In this document: piece by piece, positions 33,041 through 41,795 of the stretch
Layout of the letters: every line of letters begins with the position of its first letter
How positions within the stretch are numbered: the stretch's first letter is position 1
DNA from: Miltoncostaea sp963762825
Lineage (GTDB): Bacteria > Actinomycetota > Thermoleophilia > Miltoncostaeales > Miltoncostaeaceae
NCBI GenBank assembly: GCA_963762825.1
Contig: CAVXLZ010000002.1
Span: 806,001-870,000 of the forward strand
DNA: 64,000 bases
Direction of reading: 5' to 3'
Notes under the pieces: generated by a model
Database searches by the model: none
Told to the model about the DNA's origin: nothing
What the model saw: the letters and a program-made list of their open reading frames with translations, nothing else
Position numbers and translations under genes: made by a program

Positions 33041-33071
33041 CGGGCATGCTCCGGTCGGTCAGGATGTGCGC

Positions 33072-34862
33072 GTGCAAGACTCTACGCCCCCGTCGCCGGG
33101 CCCACGGCGGCCGCTGACCGTGCTCAACGTCCGCCTCTATCGCACCGCGTGGCTCGTCGCCGGCGTCGCCCTCGTCGTCGCGCTGCTCACGCTGCAAAGC
33201 CCGAACACGGGTCCCGAGCCGACCCTGCCCTCGACGTTCACCGGAGAGGAGACCCTCCAGCTCGCGGGGCAGTTCTCGTCCATCGCCCCCGAGCGGACGG
33301 CCGGATCGGGACCGGACATCGCCGCCGCTCGCTTCGTGCGGGGGCAGCTCGCCCAGGTTCCCGGTGCCGCGGCGCCGGGCCGACCGACCTCCCGCGTCCA
33401 GGTACAGGACTTCCAGGCGCTCCGGGACGGTGAGCCGGTGACGCTGCAGAACATCTACCTGGTGGTGCCGGGGGTGCCCAACGTGAGGGTTCAGGGGGGG
33501 ATAGTGGTCGTGGCGCCCCGCGACACGCCGGCAGGTGTGTCGGCAGGTGCGAGCGCCACCGCGGTGATGCTGCGCCTTGCGGGGGCCTCGGGGACCACCC
33601 GCCACCAGCGACCGCACCTGTTCGTCTCGACCGACGGCAGCACCATCGGCAACGCGGGGCTGCGCTGGTTCCTGCAGCGCTTCTCCGCCTTTCCGATCGC
33701 CGCGGTCATCGTGTTGGACGCCCCGGGTGAGACCAACGGCGACCGTATCCACGTGTGGACCGCGGGGCGCGCCGATCGCCAGGCCCTCGCGCTGGGTGCG
33801 ATCGCCGAGAAGTCCATCGAGCGGGTCGGTGGGCGCCCCCAGGGCCCCCCCTCGCTGACCGGGCAACTCCTGCGCCTCGCCGTACCCCAGACGTTCGGTG
33901 ACCAGGGGGCGGCCATCGCCGCCGGCCTTCCGGCCGTGACCCTCGCCGGGCGATCCGAGTCTCCGCTGCGCGAGGGGGGGGAGCCCACCGCCGAGCGCCT
34001 GGCACTGGTGGCGAACGCCGCCGGAGATCTCCTGAACACGCTTGATATCGCGCCGACCATCCCCGCCGCCGATGGCACGCTGCGCTTCGCCGGCAACTTC
34101 CTGCGACCCACCGTCGTACGCCTCGCCCTGCTCCTGCTGATCCTCCCGGTGCTGGTGCTGACCGTGGACATCGTCGCGCGGCGACGGCGCGCGCGGGTCC
34201 CCCTCGGCGACGGCCTGCGGGCGGTGGGTCTGCGGGTGGTGCCCCTCCTGGTCGCCGTCGTCACCGCGCACCTGCTCTCGCTCGGCGGCCTGCTGCCCCG
34301 CCCGGCCGCAGGTCAGCCCCCGCTCCCCGTCGATGCCCGGTTCGACCTGCTGGCGGGGCTCACCATCCTCCTGGCGATCGCAGCGGGCGTCCTGGGTCGG
34401 CGGGCGACACGCCGCCCCGCCCGCCGCATCGACGCGTCGCGCGATGCGGAGGGCACCGCCGCCCTGGGGCTCCTCTCCGTCTTGCTGGTGCTCGTCTGGC
34501 TGATCAGCCCGTACGCCCTCGCGCTCGCCGCCCCTGTCGCCCACGCCGCCCTCCTCGCCACCGGCGTGCGCCGGCCCTGGCACGTGCCCGCGCTCGCCGC
34601 GCTGGCGCTGGCGCCCCTGGTCGCGCTCGTGCTCCAGACCTCGGAGATCCTGGACGCCGGATCCCTCTTCACGGTGTGGTACCTCATCGACACGACGGCG
34701 AATGGCTCCCGGGGCGCCCTCGGGGCGTTGTTGGCCCTCCTCGTCGCGGCGTGCGTCTGGTCGATCGGTGCGTTGGCGGCCGAGCGGGCCCGGGCGGGCG
34801 GCGTGATCGGAACCGCGGCGGAGTCGCGCGCTCGCCGGCCCCGCACCCGTCGCCCGCGATGA
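33072..34862 (+). CDS. Membrane protein with inactive M28-peptidase-like domain and C-terminal helices
   Basis: 596 aa from GTG 33072 (AGGA 7 bases upstream; GTG 33066 is an alternative). After one N-terminal TM helix, residues about 50-330 follow the M28 aminopeptidase pattern: SIAPERTAGSGPDIAAARFVRGQL, LQNIYLVVPG, VVVAPRDTPAGVSAGASATAVMLRLAG, HLFVSTDGSTIGNAGLRWF, and QTFGDQGAAIAAGLPAVTL. The zinc-binding Asp and the catalytic Glu-Glu are replaced (APRD, ASA, ST), so it should be proteolytically dead. About seven helices follow. The layout (dead M28 plus several TM helices) is reminiscent of eukaryotic GAA1. The function is unknown. It is the first gene of the second glycan/lipid locus. Confidence 0.72.
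   Translation: MQDSTPPSPGPRRPLTVLNVRLYRTAWLVAGVALVVALLTLQSPNTGPEPTLPSTFTGEETLQLAGQFSSIAPERTAGSGPDIAAARFVRGQLAQVPGAAAPGRPTSRVQVQDFQALRDGEPVTLQNIYLVVPGVPNVRVQGGIVVVAPRDTPAGVSAGASATAVMLRLAGASGTTRHQRPHLFVSTDGSTIGNAGLRWFLQRFSAFPIAAVIVLDAPGETNGDRIHVWTAGRADRQALALGAIAEKSIERVGGRPQGPPSLTGQLLRLAVPQTFGDQGAAIAAGLPAVTLAGRSESPLREGGEPTAERLALVANAAGDLLNTLDIAPTIPAADGTLRFAGNFLRPTVVRLALLLLILPVLVLTVDIVARRRRARVPLGDGLRAVGLRVVPLLVAVVTAHLLSLGGLLPRPAAGQPPLPVDARFDLLAGLTILLAIAAGVLGRRATRRPARRIDASRDAEGTAALGLLSVLLVLVWLISPYALALAAPVAHAALLATGVRRPWHVPALAALALAPLVALVLQTSEILDAGSLFTVWYLIDTTANGSRGALGALLALLVAACVWSIGALAAERARAGGVIGTAAESRARRPRTRRPR
33079..33084 (-). promoter_or_regulatory. Putative -10 box of otsA-moaC-mog
   Basis: TAGAGT on the minus strand gives a leader of about 30 nt that contains GGAG 8 bases before GTG 33040. 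It lies within the first codons of the divergent gene. Confidence 0.45.
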
Positions 34863-34886
34863 CGGAGGATCCACGGAGGGCGCTGG

Positions 34887-34892
34887 TAGCAT
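34887..34892 (+). promoter_or_regulatory. -10 box before the GT2 gene
   Basis: TAGCAT is followed by 8 bases and GTG 34901. The codons between ATG 34859 and this GTG are unusually A/T-ended for this genome, which supports a promoter here. Confidence 0.45.
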
Positions 34893-34900
34893 CGACCACG

Positions 34901-35851
34901 GTGAACGCCCGCCTCGCCTTCGTCTCGGTCGTCATACCGGTCTTCAACGAGTGCGAGTCGGTGAGGCCCCTCTCCGAGGAGCTCCTGCAGGTGCTCCGCG
35001 GTCTCGGTCGCACCAGCGAGATCCTCTTCGTCGACGACGGGTCCACCGACGGCACCTCGGAGATCCTCGCCGAGCTCGCCGCGGAGGAACCGGAGATCGC
35101 GGTCGTGCGCCTGCGCCGCAACTTCGGCAAGGCGGCCGCACTCATGGCGGGGTTCCGGGAGGCCCGGGGCGATGCCATCGTCACGATCGACGGCGACCTC
35201 CAGGATGACCCGAGCGAGATCCCGCGCCTACTCGACGAGCTCGAGGGCGGAGCCGATCTCGTGAGCGGATGGAAGCGCGATCGCCGCGACCCCTGGAGCC
35301 GCCGCGCCGCGTCGTCTGTCTTCAACGGCGTCACCGCGAGGATGTCCGGCCTCCGCCTGCACGACCTCAACTGCGGCTTCAAAGCCTACCGCGCCGAGGT
35401 CGTCCGCTCGCTCGCGCTGACAGGCGACCAGTACCGCTACATCCCGGTGCTGGCGTCTGCGGAGGGATTCACGGTGAGCGAGATCGCAGTCAACCACCGC
35501 CCCCGCCGGTTCGGCCGCAGCAAGTACGGGCTCGAGCGGTACCTGCGCGGCTTCCTCGACCTGCTCACGATCCTCTTCATCGGGCGCTTCCGGCAGCGCC
35601 CGATGCACCTCTTCGGCGGCATCGGCATGGCCTTCATCGTGGTGGGCGTGCTCATCTCGAGCTACCTCACGGTGCTGCGACTGTCCGGCGAGGCCATCGG
35701 CGCGCGCCCTCTTCTGCTGCTCGGCGTGCTGCTGATCGTGGTCGGCGTCCAGCTGTTCACGATCGGCCTGGTGAGCGAGATGATCCAGAGGTATCACCTG
35801 CGCCCGCAGGACGAGGAGGCCCGTTCGCGGGTGGAGCGCGTCGTCCGCTGA
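34901..35851 (+). CDS. GT2 polyprenyl-phosphate glycosyltransferase (DPM1/ArnC-like)
   Basis: 316 aa from GTG 34901; ATG 34859, overlapping the upstream stop as ATGA, would add 14 residues with atypical codons. The GT-A core has FVSVVIPVFNECESV, ILFVDDGSTDGT, and the DxD-type TIDGDLQDDP, then LHDLNCGFKAYRAEVV. Two C-terminal helices (about 240-262 and 277-299) mark the GtrB/ArnC/DPM1-plus-membrane-anchor group. It would load a sugar (often mannose or glucose) on polyprenyl phosphate, providing the lipid donor for GT-C enzymes such as the PIG-V-like gene downstream. Confidence 0.88.
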   Translation: MNARLAFVSVVIPVFNECESVRPLSEELLQVLRGLGRTSEILFVDDGSTDGTSEILAELAAEEPEIAVVRLRRNFGKAAALMAGFREARGDAIVTIDGDLQDDPSEIPRLLDELEGGADLVSGWKRDRRDPWSRRAASSVFNGVTARMSGLRLHDLNCGFKAYRAEVVRSLALTGDQYRYIPVLASAEGFTVSEIAVNHRPRRFGRSKYGLERYLRGFLDLLTILFIGRFRQRPMHLFGGIGMAFIVVGVLISSYLTVLRLSGEAIGARPLLLLGVLLIVVGVQLFTIGLVSEMIQRYHLRPQDEEARSRVERVVR

Positions 35852-35864
35852 GGGGGGTGGGGGC

Positions 35865-36974
35865 ATGCGCGTGATGTGGCTCGGCACGTACGAGAGGGAG
35901 TACCCGCGCTCACGGGTGCTGATCGCCGGCCTGCGCGAGAGAGGGGTCGAGGTCGTGGAGCACCACCGCCCGGTGTGGGAGGGTCGGCGCGACAAGACCA
36001 GCGGCCTGGGCCCCCTTCCGCTTGCGGCCTCGGGCCTGCGCTTCGCCCGTGCGTGGGGCGGCCTCGCCTCGGCCGCGCTCCGCGAGCGGCCGGTCGACGC
36101 CGTGGTGGCCGGGTACCTGGCCCAGCCGGATGTCGTGCCCGCCTGGTGCGTGGCGCGCGCACGGCGGGTGCCCCTGGTCGTGGACATGATGATCTCCCTC
36201 GCCGACACCCTCGCCGGCGACAGGGCGCTGGCGGGCCGGACGACCGGGGCGGTGCTCGCGGGAATCGACCGGACGAGCCTGCGCCTCGCCGACCTCGTGC
36301 TCGCCGACACCGCAGCCGGCGCCGACTGGTTGTCCGGGCGCTTCGGCGTGGCCCGCGAGCGCATCGCGGTGGTCCCGGTGGGCGCCGAGCCCGATCGGTT
36401 TCCGGTTCTGCCCGAGCCGTCCGGCCGGCCGCGGGCCCTCTTCTACGGCAAGCTCGCCCCGTTGCACGGGCTCGCAACCGTGCTGGAGGCGGCGCGGCAC
36501 CCCGGCGTGCCCCCGCTCCGCCTGATCGGCGACGGCCAGCTGGCGACCTGGCTCGGGGGCGAGTTGGAGCGCGAGCGGCCCGAGGGCATGACCTGGGAGC
36601 GGTGGGTCCCCTACGAGAGCCTCGGCCGAGAGGTGGCCGACGCCGCCATCTGCCTCGGCATCTTCGGCACGAGCGAGAAGGCGGCCCGGGTGGTCCCGAA
36701 CAAGGTGTGGCAGGCGATGGCGGCCGGGCGTCCGGTGGTGACCGCCGACACGCCCGGCGTGCGCGAGGTGCTCGAGCATGAGGTGAGCGCGCTCCTCGTG
36801 CCGCCCGGCGACGCCGACGCCCTCGCCGCAGCTCTCGCGCGCCTGGGAGCCGATGCCGGCCTGCGCGCCCGCCTCGGCTCGGCAGGGCGCGCCGTCTATC
36901 TGCGTCGCGGTGCGCCGGCCTCCGCCGCCGCGGCGCTGCACGATGGTCTCGTGGCACTAGTGTCCGGGCAATGA
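35865..36974 (+). CDS. GT4-family glycosyltransferase
   Basis: 369 aa. It begins MRVMWLGTYEREYPRSRVLIAGLRERGVEVV with GGGG-rich Shine-Dalgarno just upstream. GT4 features include ALFYGKLAPLHGLATVLEAA and VPNKVWQAMAAGRPVVTADTPGVREV. The product is cytosolic. The 3' end overlaps the next gene (ATGA). Confidence 0.85.
   Translation: MRVMWLGTYEREYPRSRVLIAGLRERGVEVVEHHRPVWEGRRDKTSGLGPLPLAASGLRFARAWGGLASAALRERPVDAVVAGYLAQPDVVPAWCVARARRVPLVVDMMISLADTLAGDRALAGRTTGAVLAGIDRTSLRLADLVLADTAAGADWLSGRFGVARERIAVVPVGAEPDRFPVLPEPSGRPRALFYGKLAPLHGLATVLEAARHPGVPPLRLIGDGQLATWLGGELERERPEGMTWERWVPYESLGREVADAAICLGIFGTSEKAARVVPNKVWQAMAAGRPVVTADTPGVREVLEHEVSALLVPPGDADALAAALARLGADAGLRARLGSAGRAVYLRRGAPASAAAALHDGLVALVSGQ
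36958..36963 (+). promoter_or_regulatory. -10 box of leaderless methyltransferase transcript
   Basis: GGCACTAGTGT contains TAGTGT, followed by 7 bases and ATG 36971. It lies inside the end of the GT4 gene; the same CACTAGNNT string recurs near 59208, 63367 and 63459. Confidence 0.45.
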
Positions 36975-37741
36975 GCGCACCCGAGGTGAATACCCACGAC
37001 TGGGGCGCCGCCCCCGAGCTGTTCGGCCCTCGGCACGACTACCGCGAGGCCCTCGTGCTGCGACGCCTGCTGCCGGGGCTGCCGGGTCCCGACGTGATCA
37101 ACGCCGGCGCCGGCGCCGGAAGCCTCACCCTCAAGATGGTCGATGCGGGGCTCCGGGTGACCTCGACCGACTACAGCCCGGAGCTCTGCGAGTGGTTGCG
37201 TCGCGCGCTACGCCGGCGTGGGGCGGAGGAGGGCAACCCGGTGCTGGTGGGTGACGCGCAGCAACTCGACCTCCCCGACGCCTCCTTCGACGGAGCCGTC
37301 TGTGCCGAGGTGCTCGAGCACCTCGACGACGACGGCGCCGCGCTGGGCGAGCTTGCGAGGGTGCTGCGGCCCGGCGGGCTGCTCGTGGTGTCGGTACCGG
37401 CCAATCCGTATCGATACGACTGGACCGATCGGTGGGCCGGCCATCGGCGGCGGTACACGGCCGACGCCCTTCGCTCGCGCATCGAGGGCGCCGGTTTCGA
37501 CGAAGTCGTCGTCCAGGGCTGGGGGTTCCCCTTCACCGGCCTCTATCACCGGCAGGTCTACCGCCGCGCCCTGCGCCGGCGGCTCGCCGCGGGCAGGGGG
37601 CGGGCGGCCGGTGGCGCCCCACCCCGGTTGGTGGCGCGTGTCGTGCGGGCGGTGCTCGAGATCGACTCGGCCTTCATCGGCCGGCGGCCCGGCTACCACG
37701 GCCTCCTGGCCGTTGCGCGGCGGCGTGACGAACCCGACTGA
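36971..37741 (+). CDS. Class I SAM-dependent methyltransferase
   Basis: 256 aa. Motif I is DVINAGAGAGSLTLKM, with DYSPELCEWLRRAL (acidic loop), SFDGAVCAEVLEHLDDD and RVLRPGGLLVVSVPANPYRYDWTD. The WAGHRRRYTADALRSRIEGAGF segment is typical of glycan-locus methyltransferases. The gene overlaps both neighbours and is likely part of the same pathway. Confidence 0.85.
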   Translation: MSAPEVNTHDWGAAPELFGPRHDYREALVLRRLLPGLPGPDVINAGAGAGSLTLKMVDAGLRVTSTDYSPELCEWLRRALRRRGAEEGNPVLVGDAQQLDLPDASFDGAVCAEVLEHLDDDGAALGELARVLRPGGLLVVSVPANPYRYDWTDRWAGHRRRYTADALRSRIEGAGFDEVVVQGWGFPFTGLYHRQVYRRALRRRLAAGRGRAAGGAPPRLVARVVRAVLEIDSAFIGRRPGYHGLLAVARRRDEPD

Positions 37742-38666
37742 CGGCGGGCTCGAGGCTCCCGCTCCGGCGAGCCCGTGGCGCCGCCGGGGCGGCCTGGTCG
37801 CGGGCCTGCTCGTGCTCGGTTTCCTGACGTGGGCGCTGGTCAACGGGTGGTCGTCGGTGGCAGGCTACGACTGGGATGTGCAACCCGGGACGCTCGCCCT
37901 CGGCTGCTCGGTCCTGCTGGTGTTCTACCTCGCGAGCGGGCTCGGCTACGTGGCGATCGTGGATCGCCTCCACCATCCGGGTCCTCCCACTCGAGTGACC
38001 CTCTCGATCTGGGGCAGGTCGCTGCTCGGCCGCTACGTGCCGGGCAACGTCCTGATGGTCCTGGGGCGGGTGGTCCTGAGCCACGAGCGGGGCATCCCCC
38101 GACGCGCCACCCTGGCGGCCACCGTCTACGAGCAGCTGCTGGCGCTGGGCGTCGCGGCCGCCGCCGCGGTGGTCTTCGTGGCCGCGTACGGGGGCGGGGG
38201 CGACGGGGGGCGCATATGGCTGGTCGCGCTGGTGCCTCTGGGGCTGGTCCTCCTGCACCCGCGCATCTTCGGGCCCCTCTCGAGCGCCGCCCTGCGCGCC
38301 GCCAGGCGCGAGCCCCTTTCCCGGCTCATCCGCACCGCCCCGCTGGCGGGGCTCGTGGCCTGGTACGCCCTCACCGCAGGCCTCCTCGGGGTCGGCGTGT
38401 GGCTGCTGGTGGCCTCGGCCGCCGGCGCCGAGGCGGGGAGCCCGGCCTTCGTCGGGCTCGCCTTCCTGCTCTCGTTCGCCGTCTCCACCCTGGCCTTCAT
38501 CTTCCCCTCCGGGCTCGGGGTGCGCGAGGGCGCCTTCGCCCTGGCCCTCGCCCAGAACCTGCCCGGGAGCGTCGCGGTCGCGCTGTCGGTCGGCGTGCGC
38601 GTGATGCTGACCATGGTCGAGCTGGTGTTCATCGCGATCGCCCTCCTCGCGGCGCGCGACCGGTGA
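37725..38666 (+). CDS. LPG-synthase-like (flippase-type) membrane protein, UPF0104
   Basis: 313 aa, about 8 helices. Family marks of the lysylphosphatidylglycerol-synthase TM domain are LLGRYVPGNVLMVLGR and FIFPSGLGVREGAFALAL. There is no soluble aminoacyltransferase domain, so this is the flippase-like part only, often found beside glycosyltransferases where it is thought to move a lipid-linked sugar. GTG 37725 overlaps the methyltransferase by 17 bases. Confidence 0.84.
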   Translation: MTNPTDGGLEAPAPASPWRRRGGLVAGLLVLGFLTWALVNGWSSVAGYDWDVQPGTLALGCSVLLVFYLASGLGYVAIVDRLHHPGPPTRVTLSIWGRSLLGRYVPGNVLMVLGRVVLSHERGIPRRATLAATVYEQLLALGVAAAAAVVFVAAYGGGGDGGRIWLVALVPLGLVLLHPRIFGPLSSAALRAARREPLSRLIRTAPLAGLVAWYALTAGLLGVGVWLLVASAAGAEAGSPAFVGLAFLLSFAVSTLAFIFPSGLGVREGAFALALAQNLPGSVAVALSVGVRVMLTMVELVFIAIALLAARDR

Positions 38667-40186
38667 GGCGGCGCCCGCCGGTCCCCCGATCCCTGCCGGC
38701 CGATTCGCCGGGCCGCCGCCTGCACGAGAGACCCGAGGTCGCGGTGTGGGCGATGGCGGCCGCCTACGCCCTGGTCTTCTCCCTGCTGTCGGTCGCCCGC
38801 CACCGTGCCTTCTGGACCGGCCGCTTCGATGTGGGGAACATGGTCCAGGCGGTCTGGAGCACCGCGCAGGGGCGGCCGCTCGAGACCACCGACATCGACG
38901 GCATCCAGTTCGTGCGCCTCGGGGCCCACGTCGACCCGATCCTCGTTCTGTTCACGCCCCTCGCCTGGACGGGCGCGCTGCCCGAGGCGCTCCTGGTGGC
39001 CCAGGCCCTGATCGTGGCGGCCGGCGCCCTCCCCGCCTTCTGGCTCGGCCGTCGCTGGCTCGGCGACGATCGACTGGCCGTCGCGGCCGCCGCCGTCTAC
39101 CTCCTGTACCCCCCTATCCAGTGGGCGACCGTCACCGAGTTCCACCCGGTCACCCTCGCCGCTCCCCTGCTCATGTACTGCATCTGGGCAGCCGAGGAGC
39201 GCCGCTACCTCACCCTCGGCGTGGTCGCGGCCCTCGCCGCTCTCACCAAGGAGGAGGTGGGCCTGTCCCTGGCGATGCTCGGACTCTGGATGGTCGTGCG
39301 CGGCGCGGGACGCCTCTACGGAGCCCTGCTCGCGGTGGCGTCAACGGCATGGGTCGCCTTCGCCGTGCTCGTGGTCATCCCGCATTTCAACGATGGCCGC
39401 GGCTCCCAGTTCGTCGGTCGCTACCAATCGCTCGGGTCCGACGGAGGAGGCGTGGCCTCGACCCTGCTCACGCGTCCGTGGGAGGCGGTGGCCCTCGCCG
39501 CCTCCTACGACCGCCTCAGCTACCTCGCGGCGCTCCTCCTGCCCCTGCTGCTGCTGCCCCTCGCCGCGCCGCTCCTGCTCGCGGGTGCGGCACCCGAGAT
39601 CCTGATCAACATCCTGGCCGACTGGTTCCCGCAGTACTCGATCCAGTTCCAGTACGTCGCCGTGATCGTGCCGTTCATGGTCGCCGCCTCGATCCTCGGT
39701 CTGGCACGTCTCCGCAGGGCACGGCTTCCGCAGGCGATCGCCGAGGTGCTCGCCGACCCGCGCCGGGTGGCCGTCGCGTGGGTCGGCGCGGTGGCGCTCT
39801 CGGGCATCTACCTCGGACCCCTGCCATGGTGGAGCGCGGTGCCGGTGGTGGGATCGAGCACACGCGTGGACCAGTACCGGGTGAGCGACCACTCCCGGGC
39901 GATGGCGCGGGCGGTGGCGATGATCCCCGCGGACGTACCCGTCTCGGCGGGCAATCTGCTCGGCTCGCACCTCTCCGAGCGCACCCGCATCCTCACATTC
40001 CCGGTCATCGGCGACGCGCGCTGGGTGCTCGTCGACCGCCGCCGTCCATATCTGGCCGACCGCCTCTCGCCACGGGGCCACGCGTTCCGGGTCACTGCGC
40101 TGCGGGCCCGCCCCGACATGCGTCTCGTGTTCGACGAGGACGGCGTGATGGTCTTCCGCCGCGTGTCATCGGGGTCGCGCACGTGA
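38663..40186 (+). CDS. DUF2079 family membrane protein (GT-C-like)
   Basis: 507 aa with about 10-11 helices. The N-terminal part, FWTGRFDVGNMVQAVWSTAQGRPLE followed by GAHVDPILVLFTPLAW, is the hallmark of DUF2079 proteins. It resembles GT-C glycosyltransferases with an acidic motif in the first outer loop (R-F-D), so it may use a polyprenyl-phosphate sugar. GTG 38663 overlaps the upstream stop (GTGA). Confidence 0.83.
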   Translation: MRRRPPVPRSLPADSPGRRLHERPEVAVWAMAAAYALVFSLLSVARHRAFWTGRFDVGNMVQAVWSTAQGRPLETTDIDGIQFVRLGAHVDPILVLFTPLAWTGALPEALLVAQALIVAAGALPAFWLGRRWLGDDRLAVAAAAVYLLYPPIQWATVTEFHPVTLAAPLLMYCIWAAEERRYLTLGVVAALAALTKEEVGLSLAMLGLWMVVRGAGRLYGALLAVASTAWVAFAVLVVIPHFNDGRGSQFVGRYQSLGSDGGGVASTLLTRPWEAVALAASYDRLSYLAALLLPLLLLPLAAPLLLAGAAPEILINILADWFPQYSIQFQYVAVIVPFMVAASILGLARLRRARLPQAIAEVLADPRRVAVAWVGAVALSGIYLGPLPWWSAVPVVGSSTRVDQYRVSDHSRAMARAVAMIPADVPVSAGNLLGSHLSERTRILTFPVIGDARWVLVDRRRPYLADRLSPRGHAFRVTALRARPDMRLVFDEDGVMVFRRVSSGSRT

Positions 40187-40632
40187 TCGCGCGGGTCGCC
40201 GGGGCGGCGCTGCTCGTCCTCGGTGCCGCCGTGGCGGTGCTGCCGGCTCTGACGTGGTACTCCGCGCCCCCCACGGCGACGCCGACCGGCGCCAGCGGCT
40301 TCGCCGGATCCGGGGTGCTCTGGCTCCTCCCCCTGCTCGGAGCGGCCATCGCGCTCTCCGGCGCCGGCCTGGTCGCGGCCCGTCCCGGTCTCGAGAGCGC
40401 GGTGGCGCGGTGGACCGGCCCCCTCGCCCTCGTCGCGGGACTGATGGCTCTCGCCTTCTCCCTCTGGGCCACGGCCGACCCCGACCTCTCGCTGCGCGTC
40501 ACCATCGATGGGGCCACCGAGAGCGTTCCCGTTGCTGTCACCCGTGCTCCGGCGGCCATCGCGACTCCGATCCTCGCCGCCGCCGCCGCGGCCATCGGTC
40601 TGGTGGCCGGCCGGGTGGGCCGGCGCCGGTGA
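40183..40632 (+). CDS. Four-helix membrane protein of unknown function
   Basis: 149 aa, with helices at about 5-24, 45-67, 84-103 and 125-145. No family is recognised. It is coupled on both sides by GTGA overlaps, between DUF2079 and the PIG-V-like transferase, so it probably belongs to the same membrane glycan machinery. Confidence 0.65.
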   Translation: MIARVAGAALLVLGAAVAVLPALTWYSAPPTATPTGASGFAGSGVLWLLPLLGAAIALSGAGLVAARPGLESAVARWTGPLALVAGLMALAFSLWATADPDLSLRVTIDGATESVPVAVTRAPAAIATPILAAAAAAIGLVAGRVGRRR

Positions 40633-41795
40633 GCGCGGTGCCGGCTGCCGGGCCGCGTGCGCGTCGGCCGTGGCAGGTCGTCCTCGCCGCATGGGCGGCA
40701 TCGCGCCTGCTGGTGTTGGTGGCCGCCGTGGCCGCCGAGATGGCGTTCGGGCTGCCCACGCGCGGGGTCGATGCCGAGGTGCCGCACGTCCTCGCGCAGC
40801 TGGGCGGGTGGGACACCACCTGGTACCTGGATGTGGCGCGCAACGGGTACGAGTTCGACACCGGGCAGGTGGGGGACGTCTTCACCAACCTCGCGTTCTT
40901 TCCGCTGCTCCCAGGCGCGATGGCGCTCCTCTTCGCCGTGGGGATCAATCCGTTCATCGGCGCTCTCGTGCTGTCCAACCTCGCGTTCCTGGCCGCGCTG
41001 GCGGGGCTTCACGTCCTGACCGCGTCCCGGATGGGGGACGCTGCCGCTGAGCGGGCCACCTGGGTCCTGGCCCTCGCGCCCCCGGCCCTCTACTGCTCGC
41101 TGGCCTACACCGAGGGGGTCGCCCTGGCCTGTGCGGTGGCGGCCGCACTCTGCGCCGTGCGCCGGCACTACGCGTGGGCGGGGTCGATCGCCGCCGCCGC
41201 TGCGCTCACGCGTCCCACCGGTGCCCTCGTCGCGCTCCTGGTCGGCCTCCTCGCCCTTCATCAGCCCGGGGCGGGGCGTCTCCGGCGTGCGGCCCTCGCC
41301 GTGCTGCCGAGCGTCGTGGCCGTCGCCGCCTTCCTCTCGTGGATGGCCCTCGCCCGCGGTTCCGCCTTCCTGCCCCTCGACGCACAGCGCGCATGGGACC
41401 GGGGCCAACTGGGCGTGGGCCTTGTCACAGCCGCCCCGAGCGAGATCGCCGCCGGATGGAGCCTCGTCTCGAGCGGCCATTTCACGGCGGCGTGGACGGC
41501 CACCGCGCGCGACGTCGGCTTCCTCGTCGCGTACCTGTGGTTGCTCGTGCGCCTGTGGCGCTCGGAGGGGGGGCTCCGCTCGCCGTGGGTGGCCTACTCG
41601 CTCGCGGTGCTGGTGGTGCCGCTCTCGAGCGGTACCACCCAGTCCATGGCGCGCTTCGGCCTGATGGCCTTCCCTCTGGTGTGGCCCCTCTCCGCGTGGC
41701 TCACCGAGGATCGACGCCGGCCGTTCCGGGTCGCCGCGGTCGCCGTCGTCCTGACGCTGCTGATGGTCGCTCAGCTCACGATCCGGTCGCCCTAG
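40629..41795 (+). CDS. PIG-V-like GT-C mannosyltransferase
   Basis: 388 aa, about 10 helices. LGGWDTTWYLDVARNGYE is the first-loop acidic motif of the PIG-V (GPI mannosyltransferase 2) family, followed by LAFFPLLPGAMALL and AYTEGVALACAVAAAL. The eukaryotic enzyme adds the second mannose of GPI from dolichyl-phosphate mannose; bacterial members are uncharacterised or act in glycan/lipid mannosylation. The 3' end overlaps the EEP gene by 20 bases, convergent. Confidence 0.83.
   Translation: MSAVPAAGPRARRPWQVVLAAWAASRLLVLVAAVAAEMAFGLPTRGVDAEVPHVLAQLGGWDTTWYLDVARNGYEFDTGQVGDVFTNLAFFPLLPGAMALLFAVGINPFIGALVLSNLAFLAALAGLHVLTASRMGDAAAERATWVLALAPPALYCSLAYTEGVALACAVAAALCAVRRHYAWAGSIAAAAALTRPTGALVALLVGLLALHQPGAGRLRRAALAVLPSVVAVAAFLSWMALARGSAFLPLDAQRAWDRGQLGVGLVTAAPSEIAAGWSLVSSGHFTAAWTATARDVGFLVAYLWLLVRLWRSEGGLRSPWVAYSLAVLVVPLSSGTTQSMARFGLMAFPLVWPLSAWLTEDRRRPFRVAAVAVVLTLLMVAQLTIRSP

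Noticed and set aside
32079..34892. Very long minus-strand open frame (over 900 codons) opposite otsA and the M28-like gene
   Set aside because: It is a by-product of high GC in the third codon position. The residues are R/G/P-rich without motifs, and it runs antisense to two well-supported genes.
37775..38662. Upstream in-frame extension of the DUF2079 gene
   Set aside because: It runs through the flippase-like gene in another frame with R/P-rich nonsense. The GTGA overlap at 38663 is the natural start.
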